Positions 23,813-32,382 of a stretch of 64,000 nucleotides of DNA are shown here, in pieces. Source of the stretch: AR5 sp035762565 (GTDB taxonomy: Bacteria; Methylomirabilota; Methylomirabilia; Rokubacteriales; CSP1-6); the NCBI GenBank assembly GCA_035762565.1, contig DASTOJ010000305.1:1-64000 (forward strand), written 5' to 3'. Within the stretch, counting starts at the first letter, position 1; each line of letters begins with the position of its first letter. The notes beneath the pieces are model-generated. The model saw nothing but the letters and a program-made list of their open reading frames with translations, made no database searches and had not been told where the DNA came from. A program made the position numbers and the translations under genes.

Positions 23813-25330
23813 TCAGCCGCCGCCGGCCACCGGCGCCGACACGGCCGCGCGGCGGCGGAGCGCAGCGGCGAGCGGGGGCCCCACCAGCACCAGCGCGCCC
23901 ACCACGAACAGCGTGAGGCTCAGCGGGCGGTAGGCCAGCAACCGCCAGTCCCCGTGGGCCATGAAGAGCGTCTGGCGCAGCGTCTTCTCCATCACGGGGC
24001 CCAGCACGACGGCGACGATGAGCGGCGCCGGATCGATCGACAGCTTGCGGAACGCGTAGCCCAGCAGGCCCATCCCCACCAGCACCCACAGGTCCAGCAG
24101 GCTGTTGCTGAGGCTGAAGGCGCCGACCAGGCACAGCAGCAGGACCAGCGTCGAGAGCACGTGCTGGGGCGCGCGCAGGATGGACACGAACACGCCGACC
24201 AGGGGCAGGTTCAGGATCAGCAGCAGGAAGTTGCCGATGTACATGCTGGCCACGACGCCCCAGAACACCGCGGGCTGGTTCGTCATCAGCAGGGGCCCCG
24301 GCTGGATGCCGTGGATCACCAGCGCGCCGAGCAGGATGGCGGTCGCCGGCGAGAACGGGATGCCGAGCGAGAGCAGCGGCACCATGGCCCCGGCGGTGGC
24401 GCCGTTGTTGGCCGCCTCCGGCCCGGCCACCCCCTCGATGGCGCCGGTGCCGAAGCGCTCGGGCGTCTTCGACACCCGCCGCTCGACGGTGTAGGCGATG
24501 AACGTGGCAAGCACGCTGGCGGGTCCCGGCACCAGCCCGGTGAGGAAACCGAGAACGGAGCCGCGGGCGATCGGCGCCGACGAGCGCCGCCACTCGTCGC
24601 GGGTGGGAAACATCTCGCGCAGGCGCACCGGCACGATCTGGCTGCGGCGCAGCCCGGCCTCGGCCAGCGTGAGCACCTCGGCCACGCCGTAGAGGCCCAT
24701 GATGATGGGCACCAGCTCGAGGCCCTGGGCGAGCTGCACCGAGCCGAAGGTGAAGCGTGGGTATCCCGAGATCGGCTCCATGCCCACCGTGCCGATGGCC
24801 AGCCCGAGCCCCACCATGACGAACGAGGCGAGCACGGAGCTGCCCGACAGGCGCGAGAGGACGGCGAGACCGGCCACCGACAGCGCGAAGTACTCGGGTG
24901 GCCCGAACTGCAGCGCCACGTCGGCGAGCCAGCCGGCGAAGAGCACGATGCCGAGCACGCCCAGCGAGCCGGCCACGAACGAGCCGACCGCCGCCACCGC
25001 CAGCGCCGCGCCCGCCCGCCCCTTGCGGGCCATCTGGTAACCGTCGATGGCGGTGACGACCGAGGCCGCCTCGCCGGGGACGTTGACGAGGATCGAGGTC
25101 GTCGAGCCCCCGTACATCGAGCCGTAGTAGATGCCGCACAGCATGATCAGCGCGGTCGCCGGCGACAGTGCGAACGTCGAGGGCAGCAGCAGCGCCATCG
25201 CGCCGACCGGCCCGATGCCGGGCAGCACGCCGACGACCGTGCCGATGAGGACCCCCACGAAGCAGGCCACCAGGTTGGCAGGCGTGAGGGCGACGGCGAA
25301 GCCGTAGGCCAGGCCTTCGAGGGGCCCCAT
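23813..25330 (-). CDS. tctA: Tripartite tricarboxylate transporter large membrane subunit TctA
   Basis: 505-aa, about 11-12 span membrane subunit of a TTT-family secondary transporter for tri- or dicarboxylates. Signature stretches: GTVVGVLPGIGPVGAMALLLP, YYGSMYGGSTTSILVNVPGE and GFLTGLVPGPASVLATF. PEAANNGATAGAMVPLLSLGIP is the second conserved glycine-rich loop. It is last in tctC-tctB-tctA on the minus strand, 7 bases after tctB. The C-terminus is Ala/Arg-rich and variable. Substrate cannot be read from sequence. Confidence 0.96.
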   Translation of the reverse strand: MGPLEGLAYGFAVALTPANLVACFVGVLIGTVVGVLPGIGPVGAMALLLPSTFALSPATALIMLCGIYYGSMYGGSTTSILVNVPGEAASVVTAIDGYQMARKGRAGAALAVAAVGSFVAGSLGVLGIVLFAGWLADVALQFGPPEYFALSVAGLAVLSRLSGSSVLASFVMVGLGLAIGTVGMEPISGYPRFTFGSVQLAQGLELVPIIMGLYGVAEVLTLAEAGLRRSQIVPVRLREMFPTRDEWRRSSAPIARGSVLGFLTGLVPGPASVLATFIAYTVERRVSKTPERFGTGAIEGVAGPEAANNGATAGAMVPLLSLGIPFSPATAILLGALVIHGIQPGPLLMTNQPAVFWGVVASMYIGNFLLLILNLPLVGVFVSILRAPQHVLSTLVLLLCLVGAFSLSNSLLDLWVLVGMGLLGYAFRKLSIDPAPLIVAVVLGPVMEKTLRQTLFMAHGDWRLLAYRPLSLTLFVVGALVLVGPPLAAALRRRAAVSAPVAGGG

Positions 25331-25337
25331 GCCGGCG

Positions 25338-25781
25338 CTAGAACGGTCCGCGGGGCAGCGGCACGCCCAGGAGCACGCCGAAGAGGTAGTAGGACCCGAA
25401 CGCGCTCAGCGCGGCGGTGAGCACGACGCCCGGCCAGCGCCCACCGCCGAGGCAACGGAGCACGAGCACGACGAAGAGAAACGCACAGGCCGGGTAGCCC
25501 AGCCACGGCAGCAGCAGGCAGAAGCCAGCCAACCCCCCGACCGTGACCAACACCCGGACGCGCTCCCGGCCCGCCAGGCCCGCGCCGACGGTAACGGCCG
25601 CCGCACCGCGGAAGAGCGCGACCGCCAGCGCCACCGCGGCCGCGCACAGGAAGACCCCCACGCCGACGGGGAAGAAGCCCGGCCCCGGCTTGGCCACACT
25701 CCCCAGCGGAAAGGCGAGGGAGGCCGCCAGATAGGCGCCGCTGGCGACGAGGAAGCCGAGCGCCCAGGCCCGCTCGTGCAC
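25338..25781 (-). CDS. tctB: Tripartite tricarboxylate transporter small membrane subunit TctB
   Basis: 147 aa with four predicted membrane helices: ALGFLVASGAYLAASLAF, FFPVGVGVFLCAAAVALAV, VLVTVGGLAGFCLLLPW and a C-terminal pair around VVLTAALSAFGSYYLF. The GPGFFPV motif is typical of TctB. The start is GTG two bases after the tctC stop, with GGAAG six bases upstream; no ATG fits. It is the weakly conserved small subunit and its identity rests on topology, the GPGFFP motif and position between tctC and tctA. Confidence 0.9.
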   Translation of the reverse strand: MHERAWALGFLVASGAYLAASLAFPLGSVAKPGPGFFPVGVGVFLCAAAVALAVALFRGAAAVTVGAGLAGRERVRVLVTVGGLAGFCLLLPWLGYPACAFLFVVLVLRCLGGGRWPGVVLTAALSAFGSYYLFGVLLGVPLPRGPF

Positions 25782-25783
25782 CG

Positions 25784-26737
25784 TTACTTCCGCAGCATGC
25801 CCAGACGCTTGAGGATCTCCGTGTGGGCCTTGTACTCCGACCAGAGATCGCTCTTCAGCTTGTCGCCGGCCCGGTAGTCCACGTCGATGACCCGCGCCTT
25901 GGCGAAGTTGACGAACGCCGCCTCGTCCATCGCGGCCTTGGCGGCGTCGTGGACGTAGCGCACCACGTCGGGCGGCGTTCCGTTGGGCATGACGAGAAAG
26001 AACGTGGAGCCGTTGTGGGCGGAGTAACCCAGCTCTTTGAAGCTGGGCACGTCGGGGAAGACCGTGTTGCGCGCGGGCTGGAAGACCGCCAGCACGCGCA
26101 TCCGCTTGGACTCCACGAGCGGCCGCACCTCGCCGGGTTGGGCGACCAGGGCCTCGATGTGACCGCCGAGCAAGGCCGGGCTGCCCTCCCCCCAGCCCGA
26201 GAACGGCACGTGGGTCATCCGGGCGTCCGACACCCGCATCAGCTCCTCGAGGTTGAGGTGGCTCGAGGTCCCCTCGCCGGGCGAGCCCACGCGGAGCTTG
26301 CCGGGGTTGGCCCTGGCGGCGGCGACGAATTCCTGCGCGCTCTTCCACGGCGCGTCGTGCTTGACGGCCAGCAGCGGATACCATGACACGAGGCTGATGA
26401 CCGGGATGCAGTCGTCGGGCGTCTTGTACGGCAGGTCCATGACCTGCGGCTGGATCACGAGGTTCGTCAGCGGCATGATGCCCAGCGTGTAGCCGTCCGG
26501 CTTGGAACGGATCACCTCGCTGGCGCCGATCGTGCCGCCGGCCCCCGGCCGGGCCACGACCGCGATCCCCTTCGGGAACTTCTTCTTCATCCCCTCGGTC
26601 AGCGCCCGCAGCACGACGTCGGCGAGCCCGCCGGCCGGATACCCGAAGATCGCGGTGACCGGCCGCTCCGGGTACTGGGCGGCGGCGGGAACGGCGGAGC
26701 CGAGCACGACGAGCAGGGCGAGGGCGAGGCGGGTCAT
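25784..26737 (-). CDS. tctC: TctC-family periplasmic solute-binding protein
   Basis: 317-aa extracytoplasmic receptor (Bug/TctC family) for a carboxylate-type solute. Signal peptide at residues 1-20 (LALALLVVLGSAVPAAA). The mature start YPERPVTAIFGYPAGG matches the usual YP-RPV motif. Further landmarks are RPGAGGTIGASEVIRSKPDGYT and VGSPGEGTSSHLN in the binding cleft. The second of two overlapping ATGs is used, with AGGAGG six bases upstream. TAGACT (26780-26775) is a likely -10. It heads tctCBA. Confidence 0.96.
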   Translation of the reverse strand: MTRLALALLVVLGSAVPAAAQYPERPVTAIFGYPAGGLADVVLRALTEGMKKKFPKGIAVVARPGAGGTIGASEVIRSKPDGYTLGIMPLTNLVIQPQVMDLPYKTPDDCIPVISLVSWYPLLAVKHDAPWKSAQEFVAAARANPGKLRVGSPGEGTSSHLNLEELMRVSDARMTHVPFSGWGEGSPALLGGHIEALVAQPGEVRPLVESKRMRVLAVFQPARNTVFPDVPSFKELGYSAHNGSTFFLVMPNGTPPDVVRYVHDAAKAAMDEAAFVNFAKARVIDVDYRAGDKLKSDLWSEYKAHTEILKRLGMLRK

Positions 26738-26847
26738 GCATGTCCTCCTGGGCGGATTCGCCGAAGTGCCCGGCAGTCTAGTCGGGAACGCGCACGGGAT
26801 CAAGCCGCCGGCGCCGCCCGGCTCGTGCGAAGGCGAGCTGAACCCGT

Positions 26848-27144
26848 CTATCGGACGATGGGCGTGCGGCCCTCGGCCTGTGGCGGCAGGACGACGTCGA
26901 TGGTGAGGTGCGAGGAGAACGAGACCTTCCACTCTCCGCCGGGCCGAAGCTGCCACCGTCCCGCATGGCCCGTGGAGCCGGACTCGGTGCCGGGCCGATA
27001 CACGGTGCGATCCATCTTCGTGAAGGTCACGGTTCGGTCGCCGACGTTCCGGAGCTGCAGGGCGAAGGTGGTGGAATCGACCGTGCGGGCCTGCAGGGTC
27101 GCGCAGCCCGCCAGGAGCCATGTGATCGCCACGAGTCGGATCAC
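26848..27144 (-). CDS. Small lipoprotein of unknown function
   Basis: 98 aa. The N-terminal MIRLVAITWLLAGCATL is a textbook lipoprotein signal (lipobox LAGC, Cys about 14). The mature part is rich in beta-strand patterns (TTFALQLRNVGDRTVTFTKM, GGEWKVSFSSHLTIDVVLP), suggesting a small immunoglobulin-like sandwich. It lies 18 bases after the DUF3047 gene and is last in the MoxR-VWA-DUF3047 series. I do not recognise a named family. Confidence 0.75.
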   Translation of the reverse strand: MIRLVAITWLLAGCATLQARTVDSTTFALQLRNVGDRTVTFTKMDRTVYRPGTESGSTGHAGRWQLRPGGEWKVSFSSHLTIDVVLPPQAEGRTPIVR

Positions 27145-27162
27145 GAGGCCTGTTCCCGGGCG

Positions 27163-27891
27163 TCACCGGGAGCGGCAGGCGCGGAAGGTGGCGTAGTCAC
27201 CGGCGGCGGTGGAGCTGGTGTCGTCGGCGTCGGTGAGGACGGCGATGCCGCCGGCCCTGGGCGTGTCCGATTCCTTGAAGGCGGCCTTCCAGTCGTCGCG
27301 CACGTTCACCCGTTCCTCGACCCAGGCGTCCCTGGAGGCGGGCGGGCCGCTGCGGAGCACGCGGACCTGGGTGAGGCCGGCGTTGGAGGACAGGCGGGTG
27401 CCGGCCGGGACCTTCTCGCTCCAGATGTACTTCACGGCCTTGGGGCCGCGGATCCTCGAGTGCGGCACGCCCATGTAGACGGCGAGCGCGCTGTCGTTGG
27501 TCGCCGATTCGCGCTCGTCAGCGCCCTTGGGGAACTCGCGGGGGCGCCAGGACCAGACCAGGACGGGATGCGTCGCCAGGTCCCACGTCGGGGTCTCGCG
27601 GGCGGCCTGGACGCCGAGGCCCTTGGACACGGCGCGCAGGAAGCGCCGGCCGGCCTCCTCCCCCGTCTGGTAGACGCGCTTGCCCTCGTCCTTGCGGACC
27701 TCCCACCCGGCGGGGAACGCGCCGACCTTCGCCGCGGAGAAGTCGTCGAGCACGATGCAATCGTCCTGTGCAGCATGGTGCGCGGCCGGCGTGAGCGCCA
27801 GGCCGGTGGCGGCCAGGAGCAGGAAGAGCGGGAAGGCGCGCACGGCAGCCGGAGGGAGCAAGCGCCGGGCCAGTGGCCGGGCCGCCGCCAC
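27163..27891 (-). CDS. DUF3047 family exported protein
   Basis: 242 aa with an N-terminal signal segment (FPLFLLLAATGLALTPAA). The family is marked by LDDFSAAKVGAFPAGW near the mature start, LVWSWRPREFPKGADER and the AVYMGVPHSRIRGPKAVKYIWSE region. DUF3047 is a beta-sandwich of unknown function. The start lies one base after the VWA gene stop, so it is surely in the same operon. Asp/Glu and Trp richness hints at carbohydrate binding, but this is speculation. Confidence 0.85.
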   Translation of the reverse strand: MAAARPLARRLLPPAAVRAFPLFLLLAATGLALTPAAHHAAQDDCIVLDDFSAAKVGAFPAGWEVRKDEGKRVYQTGEEAGRRFLRAVSKGLGVQAARETPTWDLATHPVLVWSWRPREFPKGADERESATNDSALAVYMGVPHSRIRGPKAVKYIWSEKVPAGTRLSSNAGLTQVRVLRSGPPASRDAWVEERVNVRDDWKAAFKESDTPRAGGIAVLTDADDTSSTAAGDYATFRACRSR

Positions 27892-27892
27892 G

Positions 27893-29302
27893 CTAGCGCC
27901 CCCGGCGCCACCACTGGTGCACGAGATTGTCCACGACCTCGCCGAGCTGGCCGATCGTGCGGCACTCCCGCACGATGTCGCAGGCCGGCGCGTAGAGCGG
28001 CATGACGCTGTCGCCGATGCCCCAGCCCCACTGGCCCTCGGGGTTCAGCCAGATGATGCCCTTCACCCGCTCGCGGATGAGCCGCAGCGCCCACGCCTGG
28101 GGGTCGTTGTAGTTGTTCCGGGCGTCGCCCAGCAGCAGGATCGTCGTCTTGCGGTCGAGCGACTCCAGCTCGGTGGTCGCGAAGCGGTTGAACGCGTAGC
28201 CGAAGTCCGAGCGGCAGTGGTAGTCGACCGGCGCGCCCTTGAGGGCCCACTCGATGGCGCGCTCGACCGGGTAGACGGAGAACGCCTGGGTGACCTCGGC
28301 GATCTCGGACACGAAGACGTACGACCGCACGCGGCTGAAGCACTCCTGCAGGCTCCACACCAGCTGCAGCATGAAGCGCGAGGCGTTACGCACGGAGTCC
28401 GACACGTCACAGATCGTGATGAGCCTGGGCTTCTCGCGGTGCCGGCGCTTGAGGAAGATCTCCATGGGCACGCCGTCGTAGGACAGGCTCTTGCGCATCG
28501 TGCGCCGCGAGTCGATCCGGCCCTTGTGCTCCTGGCGCTGGCGCAGGGCGAGGGCGTCCTTGATCCGGCGGGCCAGCTTGGCCACGACGCTCTTCATCTG
28601 CGCGACCTCGTCGGGGGTGAGCGCGAAGAGCGGCTTGTCGGCCAGGACCTCCCGGGTGAGCTTCTCGCCGGCCCGGTAGGCCCGGCGCTCCAGCTCGCGC
28701 TGCACGTGCTGGCGGATCATGCGGCGGAAGGCCTCCAGCCGCAGCTCGAGGTAGTTGCGGATGCGGGCGAGCTGGCCAGGGTCGAGGCCACGGGCCTCCA
28801 GCGCCTGCATGATCTTCTCGATGTCGCGCTCGATGGCCGACCAGTCGAACTGGTCGGAGATGCGGCGGCTGAAGAAGCCCACCTGCAGGAAGTACATCAG
28901 CCGCTCGAGGCCGGCGTTCTGGGCGCCGCCGCGGATGGCCATCTCCATCTCGCTGCCCTGCCCACGCATGAGGAGCTCGGTCAGCTCGTCGAGATCCAGG
29001 TTGTCCTGGTCGACCAGCTGCTCGAGCTGGTCCTGCACGCGGGGATCCTCGGGGCCCAGCGCCTTCTTGAGTCCTTCGCCGAGCGATTCCAGATCCAGGA
29101 AGTAGAGGTTGAAGATGCGCTCGAAGGTCTCGTGGTCGCGGGCCTCCTTGACCAGGGTCGCGGCCAGCGTGGATTTGAAGGTCTCCCGGTCGGTGAGACC
29201 GACTTCCGCGCTCGCGGCCAGCGCATCGAGCGCTTCGGCGGTCGAGATGCGAAGCTCCGCGCGCCGGAGATCGGCGATGAACTCGAGGATGCGCTCTTCC
29301 AT
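27893..29302 (-). CDS. CoxE-like von Willebrand factor A domain protein
   Basis: 469 aa. The N-terminal half is helical and acidic (RRAELRISTAEALDALAA, LYFLDLESLGEGLKKALG). The C-terminal VWA domain has an intact MIDAS motif, ICDVSDSVRN (D-x-S-x-S, about residue 300), and a later LLLGDARNNYND. CoxE/MadC-type proteins act with a MoxR AAA+ ATPase, the gene 16 bases upstream here, to insert metal or remodel a target enzyme. No carbon monoxide dehydrogenase or other obvious client is in the window, so the target is unknown. Confidence 0.9.
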   Translation of the reverse strand: MEERILEFIADLRRAELRISTAEALDALAASAEVGLTDRETFKSTLAATLVKEARDHETFERIFNLYFLDLESLGEGLKKALGPEDPRVQDQLEQLVDQDNLDLDELTELLMRGQGSEMEMAIRGGAQNAGLERLMYFLQVGFFSRRISDQFDWSAIERDIEKIMQALEARGLDPGQLARIRNYLELRLEAFRRMIRQHVQRELERRAYRAGEKLTREVLADKPLFALTPDEVAQMKSVVAKLARRIKDALALRQRQEHKGRIDSRRTMRKSLSYDGVPMEIFLKRRHREKPRLITICDVSDSVRNASRFMLQLVWSLQECFSRVRSYVFVSEIAEVTQAFSVYPVERAIEWALKGAPVDYHCRSDFGYAFNRFATTELESLDRKTTILLLGDARNNYNDPQAWALRLIRERVKGIIWLNPEGQWGWGIGDSVMPLYAPACDIVRECRTIGQLGEVVDNLVHQWWRRGR

Positions 29303-29318
29303 GGTCGCCCGGGCGACG

Positions 29319-30236
29319 TCAGGCCGGCGTGTCGGCCAGCACCTTGTCGAGAGCGCCCTTCACGCGCTCGAGGTCCTTCTCGTACTTCACCAGCATGGTG
29401 AGCGTGGACTCGACCAGCACCGGGTCCAGCTCCCGGGCGTTGAGGATCACCAGCGAGCGGGCCCAGTCGATCGACTCCGACACCGACGGCGGCTTGCGCA
29501 GGTCCATCGCACGGATCTTCTGCACGGCGGCCACCACCGCCCGGGCCAGCCGCTCGGGCGCCTCCGGCACCTTGAGGCGGATGATGTCCAGCTCGTCGGC
29601 CGGGGAGGGGAAATCGATGAACAGGTGCAGGCAGCGCCGCTTGAGGCCGTCGCTCAGCTCGCGCGCGTTGTTCGAGGTGAGGACGACCAGCGGCACGTGC
29701 TTGGCCTTCACCGTCCCCAGCTCGGGGATCGAGACCTGGAAGTCGGAGAGCACCTCGAGCAGGAAGGCCTCGAACTCCGGCTCGGCCTTGTCGATCTCGT
29801 CGACGAGCAGCACGACCGGGTCCTCGGCGCGGATGGCCTGCAGCAGCGGGCGTGGCGACAGGAAGCGATAGGAGAAGAACGCGTCGTCCTGGCCGGCGAT
29901 GCGTGACACCGCCTCCGGCAGCGAGGGCGCGTCGGCGATCAGCTCGCCGATCCGCTCGCGCAGCAGCTGCGTGTAGAGGAGCTGCTTGGCGTACTTCCAC
30001 TCGTAGAGCGCCTTGCCCTCGTCGAGCCCCTCGTAGCACTGCAGCCGGATCAGGGCGCGCCGGGTGACGTCGGACAGCGTCTTGGCCAGCTCCGTCTTGC
30101 CCACGCCGGCGGGCCCCTCGATGAGCACGGGCCGGCCCATGCGCGCGGCCAGGAACACGACGGTGGCGATGCGCCGGTTGGCGATGTACCGAGCGTCTCT
30201 GAATTGCTGCTGGACCTCCTCGACGGACTCGAACAT
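29319..30236 (-). CDS. MoxR-family AAA+ ATPase
   Basis: 305-aa AAA+ chaperone. Walker A is GPAGVGKTELAKTL (about residues 41-54), Walker B VVLLVDEIDKAEPEFEAFLLE, sensor 1 LVVLTSNNAREL, arginine finger region GLKRRCLHLFIDFP, all standard for MoxR. It is the first gene of a four-gene operon with the VWA protein, DUF3047 and a lipoprotein. A TACAAT -10 is present about 40 bases upstream on the minus strand. Its role is probably ATP-driven maturation of an unidentified protein together with the VWA partner. Confidence 0.93.
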   Translation of the reverse strand: MFESVEEVQQQFRDARYIANRRIATVVFLAARMGRPVLIEGPAGVGKTELAKTLSDVTRRALIRLQCYEGLDEGKALYEWKYAKQLLYTQLLRERIGELIADAPSLPEAVSRIAGQDDAFFSYRFLSPRPLLQAIRAEDPVVLLVDEIDKAEPEFEAFLLEVLSDFQVSIPELGTVKAKHVPLVVLTSNNARELSDGLKRRCLHLFIDFPSPADELDIIRLKVPEAPERLARAVVAAVQKIRAMDLRKPPSVSESIDWARSLVILNARELDPVLVESTLTMLVKYEKDLERVKGALDKVLADTPA

Positions 30237-30378
30237 GAGTCTCCCCTGTCTGCCCGGAGTGAATGCCCGTTCATTGTACCCGACGCGGTTGGGCCGCACG
30301 TCCACGCCGGCCGAGTATGCCGTGCCGGGCGGCGGCAGACAACTGCGGGTCCCGGCGGCGAGGCCCCGGCGCGGCGCG

Positions 30379-30384
30379 TACAAT
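30379..30384 (+). promoter_or_regulatory. -10 element (TACAAT) of the M48 peptidase gene
   Basis: TACAAT ends 6 bases before the ATG at 30391, so a leaderless mRNA is predicted. There is no Shine-Dalgarno in the short interval. Confidence 0.5.
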
Positions 30385-30390
30385 CGCCGC

Positions 30391-31491
30391 ATGTCCGATC
30401 GCGACGAAGCCGCGCGGTATCACCGCCTGCAGCTCTGGCTCGGTCTCGCCGGCTTCGCGCTGGGCGCCGCCTACTTGCTGGCGGTGCTCGCCTCGGGCGC
30501 CGCGGAGGTGGTGGCCGAGATCGCCGCCACCCTGACGGATGGCTGGTGGGCACAGGTCGTGATCGTGGCCGTGCTGCTGGGGGGCGCGCAGGCGGTCATC
30601 GCGTTTCCCCTGGGATGGGTGCGTGGCTTCTGGCTGCCGCGCCGCTTCGGGCTTCTGCACCAGCCGTTCGGCGCGTGGCTCGCCGACCGCGCGAAGGCCG
30701 CCGCGCTTGGCGGCGCGCTGGCGCTCGGCGGCCTGCTGGTCCTCTACGGCTTGCTCCGGGCGACGCCGTGGTGGTGGCTCGTCGCCGCCGCCGTCTTCTT
30801 CGTCGTGGGCATCGCCCTGTCGGCGCTGTTCCCCGTCGTCATCATGCCGATGTTCTACACGCTCACGCGGCTGGCAGACCCCGCGCTAGAGCGCCGGCTG
30901 CTGGCGCTCGCCGAGCGGGCCGGCGTGATGGCGATCGGCGTGTGGGTGGTGGACCAGTCACGCAAGAGCCGCACGGCCAACGCCGCCGTCCTCGGCCTCG
31001 GCCGCACGCGCCGCATCGTGTTGTTCGACACACTGACCACGGGGTTCCGCGAGGAGGAGATCGAGGCCGTGCTCGCCCACGAGCTGGCCCACCACGTCCA
31101 CGGCGATCTCCGGCGCGGGCTGATCGTACAAGGTGTGCTCACGCTGGCGACCTTCTGGCTGGCCGCCGGGTTGCTCGCCGTCGGCGTCGGCCGGTGGGGC
31201 ATCACGGGTCCGGCCGATCCCGCCGGGCTGCCCTGGCTCGCGCTGGTCTTCATGCTGCTGGGGGCTGTCCAGTTGCCGCTCGCCAACGCGTTCTCCCGCC
31301 GCATCGAGCGGCAGGCCGACGACTTCGGGCTGACCCTCACCCGCAATCCCGCCGCGTTCATCGCCGCGATGGAGCGGCTGGGCGCGCTGAACCTGGCCGA
31401 GCGCCGCCCGCATCGCCTCAAGGAGATCCTGCTCTACTCGCACCCGGCGCTCGACCGCCGCATCGCGCGCGCCAGAGGAGAAGCCGTATGA
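30391..31491 (+). CDS. Integral-membrane M48-family metallopeptidase (Ste24/HtpX-like)
   Basis: 366 aa with several membrane helices. The zinc motif HELAHH begins at about residue 230, and the third ligand Glu is expected in the RQADDFGL segment (about 305). Layout (helices at about 15-40, 55-75, 95-145 and two after the zinc site) resembles CAAX prenyl protease 1/Ste24 and bacterial relatives. These cleave misfolded or signal-containing membrane proteins. RKSRTANAAVLGLGRTRRIVLFDTL is the typical M48 core. The stop overlaps the next ATG (ATGA). Confidence 0.9.
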   Translation: MSDRDEAARYHRLQLWLGLAGFALGAAYLLAVLASGAAEVVAEIAATLTDGWWAQVVIVAVLLGGAQAVIAFPLGWVRGFWLPRRFGLLHQPFGAWLADRAKAAALGGALALGGLLVLYGLLRATPWWWLVAAAVFFVVGIALSALFPVVIMPMFYTLTRLADPALERRLLALAERAGVMAIGVWVVDQSRKSRTANAAVLGLGRTRRIVLFDTLTTGFREEEIEAVLAHELAHHVHGDLRRGLIVQGVLTLATFWLAAGLLAVGVGRWGITGPADPAGLPWLALVFMLLGAVQLPLANAFSRRIERQADDFGLTLTRNPAAFIAAMERLGALNLAERRPHRLKEILLYSHPALDRRIARARGEAV

Positions 31492-32351
31492 GCGTCCGCC
31501 GAACGCTGCGCAGCCTCGTCGAGAAGAAGAACGCTTTGCTCGTCCCCGGCGCCTACGACGGCGTCTCGGCGCGGCTGGTGGAGCGCGCGGGCTTCCCCGC
31601 CGTCTACATGACCGGCTTCGGTACCTCGGCCTCGCGCCTGGGCCTGCCCGACCTCGGTTACGCCGGCCTGGCGGAGATGGCCGATCACGCCCGCAACCTG
31701 GCGGCAGCGGTCTCGATCCCGCTCATCGCCGACGCCGACACCGGCTACGGCAACGCGCTCGGCGTGCGGCGAACCGTGCAGGCTTACGAGGCGGCGGGGG
31801 TGGCGGCCCTTCACATCGAGGACCAGATGACGCCCAAGCGCTGCGGCCACCTCTCGGGCCACCAGATCGTGCCGCTCGGCGAGTTCGCGGGGAAGATCCG
31901 CGCGGCCGTCGACGCCCGCCGCGATCCCGACCTCCTGATCATCGCCCGCACCGACGCCATCTCGGCCGTGGGCTTCGACGAGGCCCTGCGCCGCGGCGAG
32001 GCGGCGGCCCGCGCCGGTGCCGACGTCCTCTTCATCGAGGCCCCGCGCGACGAGGCCCAGGTGGAGACGGTCGCGACGTCATTCGACACGCCCCTGCTCT
32101 ACAACTACGCGATGGGCGGCCGCTCCCCCCTGCTGCCGATTCCCCGCCTGCGCGAGCTGGGCTTCGCCGTCGTGATCCTGCCCGTCGACACGCTGCTGGT
32201 CGCGACGAAGGCGATGGCCGATCTTCTTGCCGACCTGCGCCGCCGCGAAGACGTCGTCTCGCTCGCCGACCGCTACTTCCCCTTCCCCGAGTTCAACGCC
32301 CTCATCGGCACCACCGAGCAGATGGCCCTCGCCGACCGTTACAAGGACTAG
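31488..32351 (+). CDS. Isocitrate lyase/PEP mutase superfamily protein (2-methylisocitrate lyase or oxaloacetate decarboxylase type)
   Basis: 287-aa TIM-barrel enzyme. LLVPGAYDGVSARLVERAGF, SIPLIADADTGYG and VAALHIEDQMTPKRCGH supply the substrate and Mg2+ sites. KRCGH is the catalytic Cys loop of isocitrate/methylisocitrate lyases, unlike true PEP mutases which have an EDK...NS loop. IIARTDA follows. Coupled to the M48 gene by ATGA. Probable reactions are C-C lyase on a methylisocitrate-like acid or a related 2-hydroxy acid; no prp genes lie near, but a citrate synthase gene is 3.8 kb away. Confidence 0.88.
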   Translation: MSVRRTLRSLVEKKNALLVPGAYDGVSARLVERAGFPAVYMTGFGTSASRLGLPDLGYAGLAEMADHARNLAAAVSIPLIADADTGYGNALGVRRTVQAYEAAGVAALHIEDQMTPKRCGHLSGHQIVPLGEFAGKIRAAVDARRDPDLLIIARTDAISAVGFDEALRRGEAAARAGADVLFIEAPRDEAQVETVATSFDTPLLYNYAMGGRSPLLPIPRLRELGFAVVILPVDTLLVATKAMADLLADLRRREDVVSLADRYFPFPEFNALIGTTEQMALADRYKD

Positions 32352-32382
32352 CGCGGCGAGGGAGTGGCTCGAACGCCCTGCC

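Noticed and set aside
31488..32351. Possible second PEP mutase for phosphonate synthesis
   Set aside because: The active-site loop is of the KRCGH lyase type, not EDK-x5-NS, so it is better read as an isocitrate lyase-type enzyme.
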